7,792 nucleotides of DNA from Ectopseudomonas composti (GTDB lineage: Bacteria; Pseudomonadota; Gammaproteobacteria; Pseudomonadales; Pseudomonadaceae). Both the position numbers and the translations under genes were made by a program. Within the stretch, counting starts at the first letter, position 1, and each line of letters opens with the position of its first letter. The stretch is taken from assembly GCA_946886245.1 (NCBI GenBank), contig CAMPIF010000188.1, positions 1 through 7,792 on the forward strand. Reading direction: 5' to 3'. Below, in pieces: positions 1 to 5,541 of the stretch. The notes under the pieces were generated by a model. The model was not told the origin of the DNA. It did no database searches and was given only the letters and a program-made list of their open reading frames with translations.

Positions 1-600
1 GACAAGGCCTACATGGAAAAGGAAGACGAGAAGAAGGTCGACCAACTGGCCTACCTGACCAACCAGCGCGTCGAGGTGGCCAAGCAGACCATCGTGCTGC
101 GCAATGCCGAAGCCGAGCTGAAGAATTCCTCGGCGCAGCGCGCCCAGGCCCTGCTCGATGCTCGCGATGCGCAGATCCGCAAGCTGCAGAACAGCCTCGA
201 CGCCAAGCAGACCGAACGCGGCACGCTGGTGACCTTCGGTGACGTCCTGTTCGACTTCAACAAGGCCGAACTCAAGAGCAGCGCACTGCCCAACGTCACC
301 GAACTGGCGCGCTTCCTCCAGGAAAACCCGGAGCGTCAGGTGATCGTCGAGGGCTATACCGACAGCGTCGGCTCGGCCAGCTACAACCAGGGCCTGTCCG
401 AGCGACGCGCCGAGTCCGTACGCCGCGCCCTGGTACGCGCTGGCGTAGCGCCGACGCGCATCGTCGCCCAGGGCTATGGCAAGGAGTATCCGGTCGCGGA
501 CAACGCCAGCGACTCCGGTCGCGCGCAGAACCGTCGCGTGGAGGTGCCCATCTCCAACGACAACCAGCCGGTCGCTCCACGTTCGGCTACCGGCGCCTGA
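1..600 (+). CDS. lptF: OmpA-family peptidoglycan-binding outer-membrane (lipo)protein, LptF-like, 5'-truncated
   Basis: The reading frame is open from base 1 and begins before the window; the first ATG (13) is probably internal. Visible: 199 C-terminal residues. The first ~70 are charged, Ala/Gln/Glu-rich and predicted helical or coiled coil (DUF4398-like). An OmpA_C domain follows, roughly residues 77-185 of the visible part. It has the VLFDFNKAEL strand, GYTDSVGS and GLSERRAESV. The Asp at 361-363 and the second Arg of SERRA at 406-408 align with E. coli OmpA Asp271 and Arg286, which bind diaminopimelate of peptidoglycan. NRRVEV closes the domain, followed by a short Pro/Ser tail. The role is to anchor the outer membrane to the cell wall. 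In P. aeruginosa the gene at this locus is lptF (lipotoxin F, PA3692), AlgU-dependent; this assignment rests on remembered synteny plus domain type. It is not the LPS-transport permease also called LptF. The signal peptide and promoter lie outside the window. Confidence 0.85.
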   Translation, partial: DKAYMEKEDEKKVDQLAYLTNQRVEVAKQTIVLRNAEAELKNSSAQRAQALLDARDAQIRKLQNSLDAKQTERGTLVTFGDVLFDFNKAELKSSALPNVTELARFLQENPERQVIVEGYTDSVGSASYNQGLSERRAESVRRALVRAGVAPTRIVAQGYGKEYPVADNASDSGRAQNRRVEVPISNDNQPVAPRSATGA

Positions 601-615
601 CAGCCAGGCGCAGTG

Positions 616-647
616 AAGAAACCCGCCTGACGGCGGGTTTCTTTTTT
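616..647 (+). terminator. Rho-independent terminator of the OmpA-family gene, possibly bidirectional
   Basis: A perfect 12-bp stem (AAGAAACCCGCC paired with GGCGGGTTTCTT) with a TGAC loop at 628-631 begins 16 bases after the TGA. The plus strand continues into a run of T to 647, giving a classic intrinsic terminator. On the minus strand the same stem is followed by only a broken U tract (UUUCUU). It may therefore also stop transcripts arriving from the convergent operon that ends at 730, but less efficiently. Confidence 0.93.
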
Positions 648-650
648 GTC

Positions 651-715
651 GTAGGGTGCGCCATGCGCACCGGTGGCACCCGCGCCGACGCTTCGGTGCG
701 CACGGCACACCCTAC
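651..715. repeat. REP-like imperfect inverted repeat in the convergent intergenic gap
   Basis: The arms are 651-672 and 694-715, 22 bases each, pairing with two mismatches (659/707 and 663/703). They start with GTAGGGTGCGCC and end with GCACACCCTAC. The 21-base centre (673-693) is GC-rich. The element lies between the terminator and the stop codon of the oppositely oriented gene, where REP/MITE-like elements usually sit. I associate arms starting GTAGGGTGCGC with dispersed repeats in several Pseudomonas genomes, but only one copy is present here, so dispersal is inferred rather than seen. It lies outside both flanking genes. Confidence 0.7.
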
Positions 716-729
716 GCAAGCGTTTTGCC

Positions 730-1053
730 TTACTGCTCCAGCGCCGGGGTTTCCTGGCCCATGCAGCGCACAGCCTGCTTCTTGTTGTCCACCAGCACAC
801 CGGTCAGCCCCTTCTGCTGCAGATCGAACAACACCAGCACGCCATCGATGCACTGCGCCACCTGGTTGGCCGGTTTCAGCGAGACCTTGTAATCCTCACC
901 CGGTACGGTCTTGAGCATGGTGAAATCGGACAGCAGCAGCGCATCTTCCGGTTTGGCGAAATGCACGTAGCCGTAGTACCAGAGCACGCCGATGGTGCCG
1001 ACGATGCTGGCGACACCCGTGAAGATGAGGGGGATAGGATTACGTTCGGTCAT
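730..1053 (-). CDS. Conserved hypothetical single-pass membrane protein, 107 aa
   Basis: I do not recognise a named family. Residues about 7-28 form one hydrophobic helix (IPLIFTGVASIVGTIGVLWY) after a short N-terminus with one Arg, so it looks like an uncleaved signal anchor with the C-terminal ~75 residues in the periplasm. That domain has two cysteines (Cys68, Cys97) that could form a disulfide. No catalytic motif is visible. The ATG (1053-1051) overlaps the TGA of the upstream hydrolase gene in an ATGA arrangement (1050-1053). GAGAG at 1064-1060 is a plausible ribosome site, so translation is probably coupled to the hydrolase. It is the last gene of the minus-strand run, ending 14 bp from the inverted repeat. 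The call as a real gene rests on coupling, the membrane segment and remembered presence at the same locus in Pseudomonas. Confidence 0.8.
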   Translation of the reverse strand: MTERNPIPLIFTGVASIVGTIGVLWYYGYVHFAKPEDALLLSDFTMLKTVPGEDYKVSLKPANQVAQCIDGVLVLFDLQQKGLTGVLVDNKKQAVRCMGQETPALEQ

Positions 1054-1943
1054 TGCGGACTCTCTGTTGCGGATTCGGTAGCCGGCCCCTGGCGTTCGAC
1101 AAAGGCCTGCGGCGCGCTGAAGAACGCCAGCAGCGACTGGCGCCAGGCGGGCTCGGCAAAGGTTTGCACGTGCAGCCCACCGGTCGCCTGAAAGGCGCGT
1201 GGCGGGCGCGCAGCTTGATACAAACGCTGGCCATTGGAAAGCGGCACGATCGTATCGTCAATGCTGTGATAGATCAGCAGCGGCAAGCCGGCGAGTCGAT
1301 CGATGCGGTGAATCGCGCTGTCACCATCCGGCACCAACCAGGACAGCGGCACCTGCAGCGGCCAGGTCAGCCAGGAGGTGCTCAGGGCATGCCGGGCCAC
1401 GTCGCGATAACTGGCTGGCACACCATCGAGCGCCATGGCCTGCACGCCTGAGCGACGCTCGGGATGCTCGGCCAGGTAGTGCACGGCCAATGCGCCACCG
1501 AGGCTCTGCCCCAACACCAACAGCGGCAAGCCCTGCACCTGCGGCGCCTGTTCGAGCCAGGCGAAGGCTGCATCGATATCCTGATAGACCTCCGGCAGTC
1601 GCGGCTTGCCTGCGGACAGACCGTAGCCACGATAATCCAGCATCAGCACCTGATAGCCCTGTTCCGGCAGCCAGTGAACGCCACCCAGGTGCCAGGCCAG
1701 ATTGCCGCCATTGCCATGCAGATGCAGCACCGTGCCCTTGACCTTCACCCCGGCCTTGGCCGGCAGCCACCAGGCATGCAGGCGCGTGCCATCGGCGGCG
1801 CGCAGTTCGATATCGCGGTATTCCAGGCCGGCGCGAGCCGGAGTGATGGGCAGGCCAGGTTCCGGGTAGAACAACAGGCCGCTGCAACCAGCCAAGCACA
1901 GGCTGGCCAGCAGCAAGGCCAGTACTCGCAGGCTACTTGCCAC
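1050..1943 (-). CDS. Alpha/beta-hydrolase lipoprotein (Bem46/ABHD13-like), 297 aa
   Basis: With a GTG start at 1943 the protein opens with a textbook lipoprotein signal: Arg6, a Leu/Ala-rich core and lipobox LAGC with Cys20. The +2 residue is Ser, so the outer membrane is the likely destination. The hydrolase fold shows HGNGG (residues 76-80, oxyanion region), nucleophile elbow GQSLGG with Ser147, DDTIVP with acid Asp230, and GGLHVQTF with His258. All three members of a Ser-Asp-His triad are therefore present. The substrate is unknown; an esterase, lipase or thioesterase acting in the envelope is the reasonable guess. A longer form starting at 1988 would bury the signal peptide behind 15 basic residues and overlap the upstream gene by 56 bp, whereas the GTG has a good ribosome site (1956-1951). 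The gene overlaps the AIM24-like gene by 11 bp and the next gene by 4 bp. Confidence 0.92.
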   Translation of the reverse strand: MASSLRVLALLLASLCLAGCSGLLFYPEPGLPITPARAGLEYRDIELRAADGTRLHAWWLPAKAGVKVKGTVLHLHGNGGNLAWHLGGVHWLPEQGYQVLMLDYRGYGLSAGKPRLPEVYQDIDAAFAWLEQAPQVQGLPLLVLGQSLGGALAVHYLAEHPERRSGVQAMALDGVPASYRDVARHALSTSWLTWPLQVPLSWLVPDGDSAIHRIDRLAGLPLLIYHSIDDTIVPLSNGQRLYQAARPPRAFQATGGLHVQTFAEPAWRQSLLAFFSAPQAFVERQGPATESATESPQ

Positions 1944-2679
1944 CGGCGCGCACCTCTTCGCGCGCCTGCACGGTCGCGGCATAGACACGTTCGGCCAGAC
2001 GCGAGAACGGCAGGCTCTGGATCCACACCGTACCGGTGCCTTTGAGGGTGGTCAGCAAGATGCCTTCGCCACCGAACAGCATGCTCTTGAGGCCGCCGGC
2101 CAGGGCGATGTCGTAGTCGATGCCGCTGCTGAAAGCCACCAGGCAGCCGGTGTCCAGGCGCAGGGTTTCGTTGTTCAGCTCCTTGCGGATCACCGTGCCA
2201 CCGGCATGCACGAAGGCCAGGCCATCGCCTTCGAGCTTCTGCAGGATGAAGCCCTCGCCACCGAAGAAGCCGGCACCCAGGCGCTTGGCGAAGCTGATAC
2301 CGATGCGGGTGCCATGTGCGGCACAGAGGAAGGCGTCCTTCTGGCAGATCAAGCGACCGCCGACCTGCGCCAGGTCGATGGGCACCACGGTGCCCGGATA
2401 CGGCGCGGCGAAGGCGACCCGCGCCTGGGTCTTCCCGCCATTGCTGAAGTGGGTCATGAACAGCGACTCGCCGGTGAGCATGCGCTTGCCGACGCTCCAC
2501 AGCTTGCCCAGCAGCCCACTGGACGAACCGTCACCCATGCGCGTCTCGAAGCGCACGCCGTCGGTCATGTAGTTCATCGCACCGGCCTCGGCGATCACCG
2601 TCTCGCCAGGGTCGAGGATGATCTCCACCGATTGCGCCGAAGCGCCGAGGATTTCGTATTCGAGTTGATGGCTGGGCAC
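1933..2679 (-). CDS. AIM24 / TIGR00266 family protein, 248 aa
   Basis: Member of the AIM24 (formerly DUF124) family, TIGR00266. These are beta-rich proteins of unknown molecular function; the family name comes from a yeast mitochondrial protein linked to inner-membrane organisation. Visible hallmarks, in residues from the GTG start, are [21 protein letters not shown] near residues 17-37, a Gly/Ser-rich loop then [11 protein letters not shown], and the repeated [14 protein letters not shown] and [14 protein letters not shown] modules in the second half, typical of the pseudo-repeated barrel. No signal peptide or membrane helix is seen, so it is probably cytoplasmic or peripheral. An alternative GTG at 2703 would add 8 residues but has only a weak, distant ribosome site; the GTG at 2679 has GGAGA 7 bases upstream and gives the expected [12 protein letters not shown] start. 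It is followed by the overlapping hydrolase gene. Family is secure; function unknown. Confidence 0.93.
   Translation of the reverse strand: MPSHQLEYEILGASAQSVEIILDPGETVIAEAGAMNYMTDGVRFETRMGDGSSSGLLGKLWSVGKRMLTGESLFMTHFSNGGKTQARVAFAAPYPGTVVPIDLAQVGGRLICQKDAFLCAAHGTRIGISFAKRLGAGFFGGEGFILQKLEGDGLAFVHAGGTVIRKELNNETLRLDTGCLVAFSSGIDYDIALAGGLKSMLFGGEGILLTTLKGTGTVWIQSLPFSRLAERVYAATVQAREEVRAGGK
1951..1956 (-). promoter_or_regulatory. Ribosome binding site that fixes the GTG start of the hydrolase gene
   Basis: On the minus strand GAGGTG (1956-1951) is followed by a 7-base spacer and GTG at 1943-1941. The resulting N-terminus is a clean lipoprotein signal peptide, which supports this start over the upstream ATG at 1988. 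The site lies inside the 3' end of the AIM24-like gene, as expected for coupled translation. Confidence 0.75.
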
Positions 2680-2686
2680 TTGCGGG

Positions 2687-2691
2687 TCTCC
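2687..2691 (-). promoter_or_regulatory. Ribosome binding site that fixes the AIM24-family start
   Basis: GGAGA (2691-2687, minus strand) stands 7 bases before GTG at 2679-2677. The competing GTG at 2703 has only CAGG about 11 bases upstream, so the shorter protein is preferred. Confidence 0.65.
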
Positions 2692-2769
2692 GGGGTGGGC
2701 CACGACGTTGCAAACCTGACGATGCGCTGCGGCAGCGGTGCGCGCGGCGCAGCCTAGGTGCAGTGTGAT

Positions 2770-4059
2770 TCAGAGGATGTTGGCGTAGTCCGCTTCGATG
2801 CGATCCAGGCTCAGATGGTTGAGGAAGTTGGAGAAGCACATCCAGGCCGACAGTGCGTTCATGTCCTGAAACTGCGGCGGCAGATACTTGGGCGGCAGCA
2901 CCAGCCCCTCGTCCACCAGTTTGCGCAGCGTGCGCATGTCTTCCAGGGTGGTCTTGCCACAGAACAGCAGCGGAATCTGCTCCAGCTTGCCTTTGCGCAC
3001 CGCCAACTGGATGTAGTTGTAGATGAGGATGAAGCCCTTCAGGTAGGACAGATCCTTGGTGAACGGCAGCCCCGTCGGCAGCGAGCCGCGAAACACCCGG
3101 CTGGCATTGCTGTAGCCGCCTTCCAGGCCATAACCCTGCTCGCGGAAGAACTCGAACACCTCGAGAAAATCTGCGCCCTCCTCGGCCATGTGGATGGCGC
3201 GGGTGCGGTTGGTCAGCTTGCGCAAACGCGTGGGGTAGGAGGCGAAGGCGATCACCTCCATGAGAATTGCCAGGCCCTCCTGGGTCACCGTCGATGAAGG
3301 CGGGCCCTTGGCCAGGAAGGTGCAGATCGGCTGGTTGAGGCCGTTGAGCGTGGTGCCAACGTGCACCAGCCCTTCATGCACCTCCAGCGCCTTGACGTCG
3401 CGCTCGTTGAAGCGCGCATCGCTGCGGATCTTGATGTAGTCAGCGCCGGCGGCAGCATCGGCAAGGATACCGTCGGACTCGAACACGCGGATGGTGTCGT
3501 CGCCGAATACCCCGGCCAGGCGCTGCTGCAGAATATTCACCGCATCACTGGCCCCGAGGGTCTTGGCCTCGTCTTCCAGATCACCACGCGCGGCGATGTT
3601 GTTGAGGTAGTCCGACAGCATCAGACCCAGGTCGGCCAAGGTCGGATCGCCAGCATGGAAGGCGTCGGAGGCAGCGCCATACAGCTCCTGGCTGATCAGG
3701 CCGAAGTCCTCGGTGCCACGCGCCTCGAGCATGCGGATGACCATGCGGTATTCCTTGCACATGCGCCGCATGATCTGCCCGACCGGGTTGAACTGGCCGA
3801 GCTGGCGGGTGATGTCGCGCTCGATGTTCTGAAATTCCAGCTTCTTCGCGGTGGCATCGAAGGCCAGCGGCCGACTCAGGTAGTAGTCGCGATCCACGGC
3901 CGGCAGCTGCTTGCCCTTGGCCTTGAGAAAGCCGTCACGGATGCCGTCGTCCCACTTCACCGCATCGAGTATGCGGATGGGCGTTTGCGCGTCGACGATG
4001 CGGTCACTGAGGGCACGAATACAGAGTTGGTAGTCGTCCAGTTTTTGCTGGCTGTTCAT
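2770..4059 (-). CDS. Flavohemoglobin expression-modulating QEGLA motif protein (TIGR02421 / DUF1704), putative zinc peptidase, 429 aa
   Basis: Member of TIGR02421 within DUF1704. The diagnostic QEGLA motif is at residues 260-264. An HExxxH motif, HEGLVH, is at 228-233 (His228, Glu229, His233), with Glu261 of QEGLA 28 residues downstream as a natural third metal ligand. Established: the human DUF1704 protein MATCAP (KIAA0895L) is a zinc tyrosine carboxypeptidase with an HExxxH motif. Inference: this bacterial relative is also a metallopeptidase, substrate unknown. The family name comes from an association with flavohemoglobin expression and says little about mechanism. There is no signal peptide or clear membrane helix, so it is probably cytoplasmic. 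The N-terminal ~200 residues are helical and charged; the C-terminus is rich in aromatic residues (RVFRG, KDLSYLKGF, KYLPPQF). The ATG start has AGGA six bases upstream overlapping the TAG of the lipoprotein gene, so the two are probably co-translated. Confidence 0.93.
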   Translation of the reverse strand: MNSQQKLDDYQLCIRALSDRIVDAQTPIRILDAVKWDDGIRDGFLKAKGKQLPAVDRDYYLSRPLAFDATAKKLEFQNIERDITRQLGQFNPVGQIMRRMCKEYRMVIRMLEARGTEDFGLISQELYGAASDAFHAGDPTLADLGLMLSDYLNNIAARGDLEDEAKTLGASDAVNILQQRLAGVFGDDTIRVFESDGILADAAAGADYIKIRSDARFNERDVKALEVHEGLVHVGTTLNGLNQPICTFLAKGPPSSTVTQEGLAILMEVIAFASYPTRLRKLTNRTRAIHMAEEGADFLEVFEFFREQGYGLEGGYSNASRVFRGSLPTGLPFTKDLSYLKGFILIYNYIQLAVRKGKLEQIPLLFCGKTTLEDMRTLRKLVDEGLVLPPKYLPPQFQDMNALSAWMCFSNFLNHLSLDRIEADYANIL

Positions 4060-4065
4060 TGCAGT

Positions 4066-4069
4066 TCCT
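4066..4069 (-). promoter_or_regulatory. Ribosome binding site overlapping the upstream stop codon
   Basis: AGGA (4069-4066, minus strand) begins within the TAG stop of the small lipoprotein gene (4070-4068) and is followed by a 6-base spacer and ATG at 4059-4057. Ribosomes ending the lipoprotein are delivered directly onto this site, which argues for coupled, near-equal expression of the pair. Confidence 0.7.
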
Positions 4070-4619
4070 ACTCGGCGGCCCGCTGATAGCGCGCCACCTC
4101 GACGAACAGGTCGGCATTGGCCGGGTCGTCGAGGTAGGCGAACACCTTGTCCAGCGGGCTGGTGATCAATGCACCGTCAGCTTCGGGCATGGGTACGGTC
4201 TGCCCTTCCAGCAGGCCCTTGTCCATATCCTGAAGAATGCGGTCGGTGTCGAGGTTGTACAGCACCAGCTCGTTGTCCCGGGTCAGCTCGAAACCGGCGA
4301 TGGCGAAGTTGGCACCCAGGCTCTTCGGCAAGCCCGCCGAGAGGTACCAGCGGCGGCCATGATGAGCGACGGTGAAACCGAACTCCTCGAAGCTACTTTC
4401 GTTGTCCGCACTGCCCTCGTAGATGCGCGCCAGGTAGAGGTTGGAGCCGGCACGGGTGATTTCCAGAAACAGCTGATCACCCCACTCGTCCTGCCGAGTC
4501 CATTCGCCCAGCAGTGGTATGGGCGCAGCCTCGTTGGCCGGAATCGGGTCCTTGAAGGTGACCAGGCAACCACTCAACAGCAGGAAGGACAGGGCGACCA
4601 ATGCGCGCCAGGCTTTCAT
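4068..4619 (-). CDS. Small hypothetical lipoprotein, 183 aa
   Basis: Residues 1-18 are a type II signal peptide: Lys2 and Arg5, a hydrophobic core and lipobox LSGC with Cys18. The +2 residue is Leu, not Asp, so sorting to the outer membrane is expected. The mature part (~165 residues) is acidic and appears mainly beta in its first half, with LLGEWTRQDEWGDQLFLEI and LYLARIY resembling a small barrel or lipocalin-like sheet. A helical C-terminus ends FAYLDDPANADLFVEVARY. I do not recognise a characterised family. AAGGAG lies six to seven bases before the ATG, a strong site. It sits 43 bp after the TetR gene and 8 bp before the DUF1704 gene, so it probably belongs to the TetR-headed unit and may work with the peptidase-like protein. 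That link is inference from spacing. Confidence 0.88.
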   Translation of the reverse strand: MKAWRALVALSFLLLSGCLVTFKDPIPANEAAPIPLLGEWTRQDEWGDQLFLEITRAGSNLYLARIYEGSADNESSFEEFGFTVAHHGRRWYLSAGLPKSLGANFAIAGFELTRDNELVLYNLDTDRILQDMDKGLLEGQTVPMPEADGALITSPLDKVFAYLDDPANADLFVEVARYQRAAE

Positions 4620-4662
4620 TTCGCTCTCCTTGTGAAGGCCGTTCGACCCGATGATCGACGGT

Positions 4663-5376
4663 TTACAACCCCAGAACCAGATTCATGTAGCGTTTAAGGA
4701 TGGCCAGCATTCCTTGGCTGTCCAGGTGCTCTACACCGTCTAGCAGGCCCTGATACTCCATCCGCACGATGGCGGCCGTCAACAGCACGGCATCCTGTTC
4801 GGGCTGGCGCGAGCCCAGTACCTCGAAGAAGTGCGTGACACCCTGCTGCAGGATCTGCCGGTGGGCTCGCACCAGCTCGCGCAGCCGTGGGTTGAGCAGG
4901 GCTTCCTGCTGGAACGCCTGCTCGGCGATCAGGTGATCACGACGCTCACGCAACTGGCGCTGCACGTACTGCACCGCCAACCCGGCTATCTCGTCGGCCA
5001 GTTGCCGACGCGCCTGTTCGCCGCCATCCAGGCGCCCGACCATCTCCTCCAGCACACCCCGGGTACTGGCCCAGAAGGCGGCCATCTGCGCAGCGCTGCG
5101 CTCGACGAACTGGGCGAAGGTATCGGTGATCAGGTCATCGATATCCTTGAAATAGTAGGTCGTGGCCGACAAGGGTACCTGCGCCTCGGCCGCCACCGCG
5201 CGATGGCGCACGGCGCGCACGCCATCACGCACGATGATGCGCATGGCGGCATCGAGAATCGCCTGGCGGCGCTGCTCACTGCCCTGACGACTGGCCTTGC
5301 GGCCCTGGTACTGGACGCTTTCGGCGACGGCATTGGCTGCCTGGGTGGCATTCGGGGACGCGGGCACGGAGCTCAA
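4663..5376 (-). CDS. TetR/AcrR-family transcriptional regulator, 237 aa (TTG start)
   Basis: A TetR_N helix-turn-helix spans about residues 36-82 from the TTG start: RRQAILDAAMRIIVRDG, then VRAVRHRAVAAEA and VPLSATTYYFKDIDDL, the typical recognition helix with a YYF(K) end. The C-terminal ~150 residues are helical and variable, as expected for the ligand-binding and dimer domain; the ligand cannot be predicted. There are 35 residues before the HTH, longer and more polar (Ser/Ala/Asn/Gln) than usual. An ATG at 5496 would add 40 residues that do not look like protein (HFSRRCHRSPGL) and run across the leader repeats. TTG at 5376, with AGAGGG upstream, gives an MSSVPAS start that I recall from Pseudomonas orthologues. 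GTG at 5367 is a further option. Adjacent palindromes suggest autoregulation. It is first of the unit with the lipoprotein and DUF1704 genes, not next to an efflux pump. Confidence 0.9.
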   Translation of the reverse strand: MSSVPASPNATQAANAVAESVQYQGRKASRQGSEQRRQAILDAAMRIIVRDGVRAVRHRAVAAEAQVPLSATTYYFKDIDDLITDTFAQFVERSAAQMAAFWASTRGVLEEMVGRLDGGEQARRQLADEIAGLAVQYVQRQLRERRDHLIAEQAFQQEALLNPRLRELVRAHRQILQQGVTHFFEVLGSRQPEQDAVLLTAAIVRMEYQGLLDGVEHLDSQGMLAILKRYMNLVLGL

Positions 5377-5379
5377 GAT

Positions 5380-5392
5380 GGGTCGACCCTCT
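5380..5392 (-). promoter_or_regulatory. Ribosome binding site overlapped by a GGGTCGACCC palindrome before the TetR start
   Basis: Minus strand AGAGGG (5392-5387) lies 10 bases before TTG at 5376-5374. Its last three G belong to a perfect 10-bp palindrome, GGGTCGACCC (5389-5380). The palindrome could be chance, a repressor half-site pair, or a small hairpin that hides the ribosome site. The spacer is slightly long and the start codon is weak, so low translation is expected. Confidence 0.4.
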
Positions 5393-5421
5393 GGGTTCTG
5401 GTTATGACAGGGAGAGTAATG

Positions 5422-5458
5422 GCTTGGACAGGCAAGCAAAAGGCTCCGTTTCGCTTGC
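5422..5458 (-). promoter_or_regulatory. Inverted repeats in the TetR leader, candidate operator or RNA hairpin
   Basis: GCAAGC at 5432-5437 and GCTTGC at 5453-5458 are inverted copies. On the minus-strand RNA the pairing extends to 10 bp including one G-U, with a 7-base loop (5442-5448). The left arm overlaps a second inverted pair, GCTTG 5422-5426 with CAAGC 5433-5437, six bases apart, the spacing typical of a TetR dimer site. I could not find convincing -35 and -10 hexamers in 5377-5507, so the promoter position is not determined. Confidence 0.35.
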
Positions 5459-5507
5459 AGCCCGGGCGACCGGTGACATCGCCGCGAAAAGTGCAAAGAC
5501 AGATAGC

Positions 5508-5531
5508 AAAAAGCCGCCCGAAGGCGGCTTT
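5508..5531 (-). terminator. Rho-independent terminator of lysS
   Basis: On the minus strand a 9-bp perfect stem, AAAGCCGCC and GGCGGCTTT (5531-5510), is closed by a very stable UUCG tetraloop (5522-5519) and runs into five U (to 5508). It begins 11 bases after the lysS TGA. It separates the prfB-lysS unit from the TetR gene, which must therefore have its own promoter within about 130 bp. Confidence 0.93.
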
Positions 5532-5541
5532 CTGTCTGGCA

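Noticed and set aside
601..729. A small RNA or tRNA in the convergent gap
   Set aside because: The gap is explained by the terminator and the inverted repeat; no cloverleaf or promoter is visible.
673..1191. Plus-strand open frame starting in the inverted repeat and running opposite the 107-aa gene
   Set aside because: It begins inside a repeat directly after a terminator, has no ribosome site I can support, and conflicts with the coupled minus-strand gene.
1944..1988. ATG at 1988 as start of the hydrolase gene
   Set aside because: It would place 15 basic and cysteine-rich residues before a complete lipoprotein signal and overlap the previous gene by 56 bp; the GTG at 1943 is better placed.
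1464..2045. Plus-strand open frame opposite the hydrolase and AIM24 genes
   Set aside because: Antisense shadow of two genes with clear motifs; Gln/Ala-rich composition typical of the opposite strand.
2726..2753. Short GC hairpins (GCTGC/GCAGC and GCTGCG/CGCAGC) in the 2680-2769 gap as a terminator
   Set aside because: The stems are only 5-6 bp, one with a 16-base loop, and no U run follows on either strand.
3361..4086. Long plus-strand open frame (241 codons) opposite the QEGLA-protein gene
   Set aside because: It is antisense to a recognised protein family. Its composition (Val/Leu/Gly/His/Gln-rich) is what the opposite strand of a GC-rich gene gives, and no family motif is visible.
5377..5496. 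40-residue N-terminal extension of the TetR protein from an ATG at 5496
   Set aside because: The extension is Arg/Cys/His/Pro-rich, is unlike a protein segment, and covers the leader inverted repeats. The TTG at 5376 has a ribosome site and the expected N-terminus.
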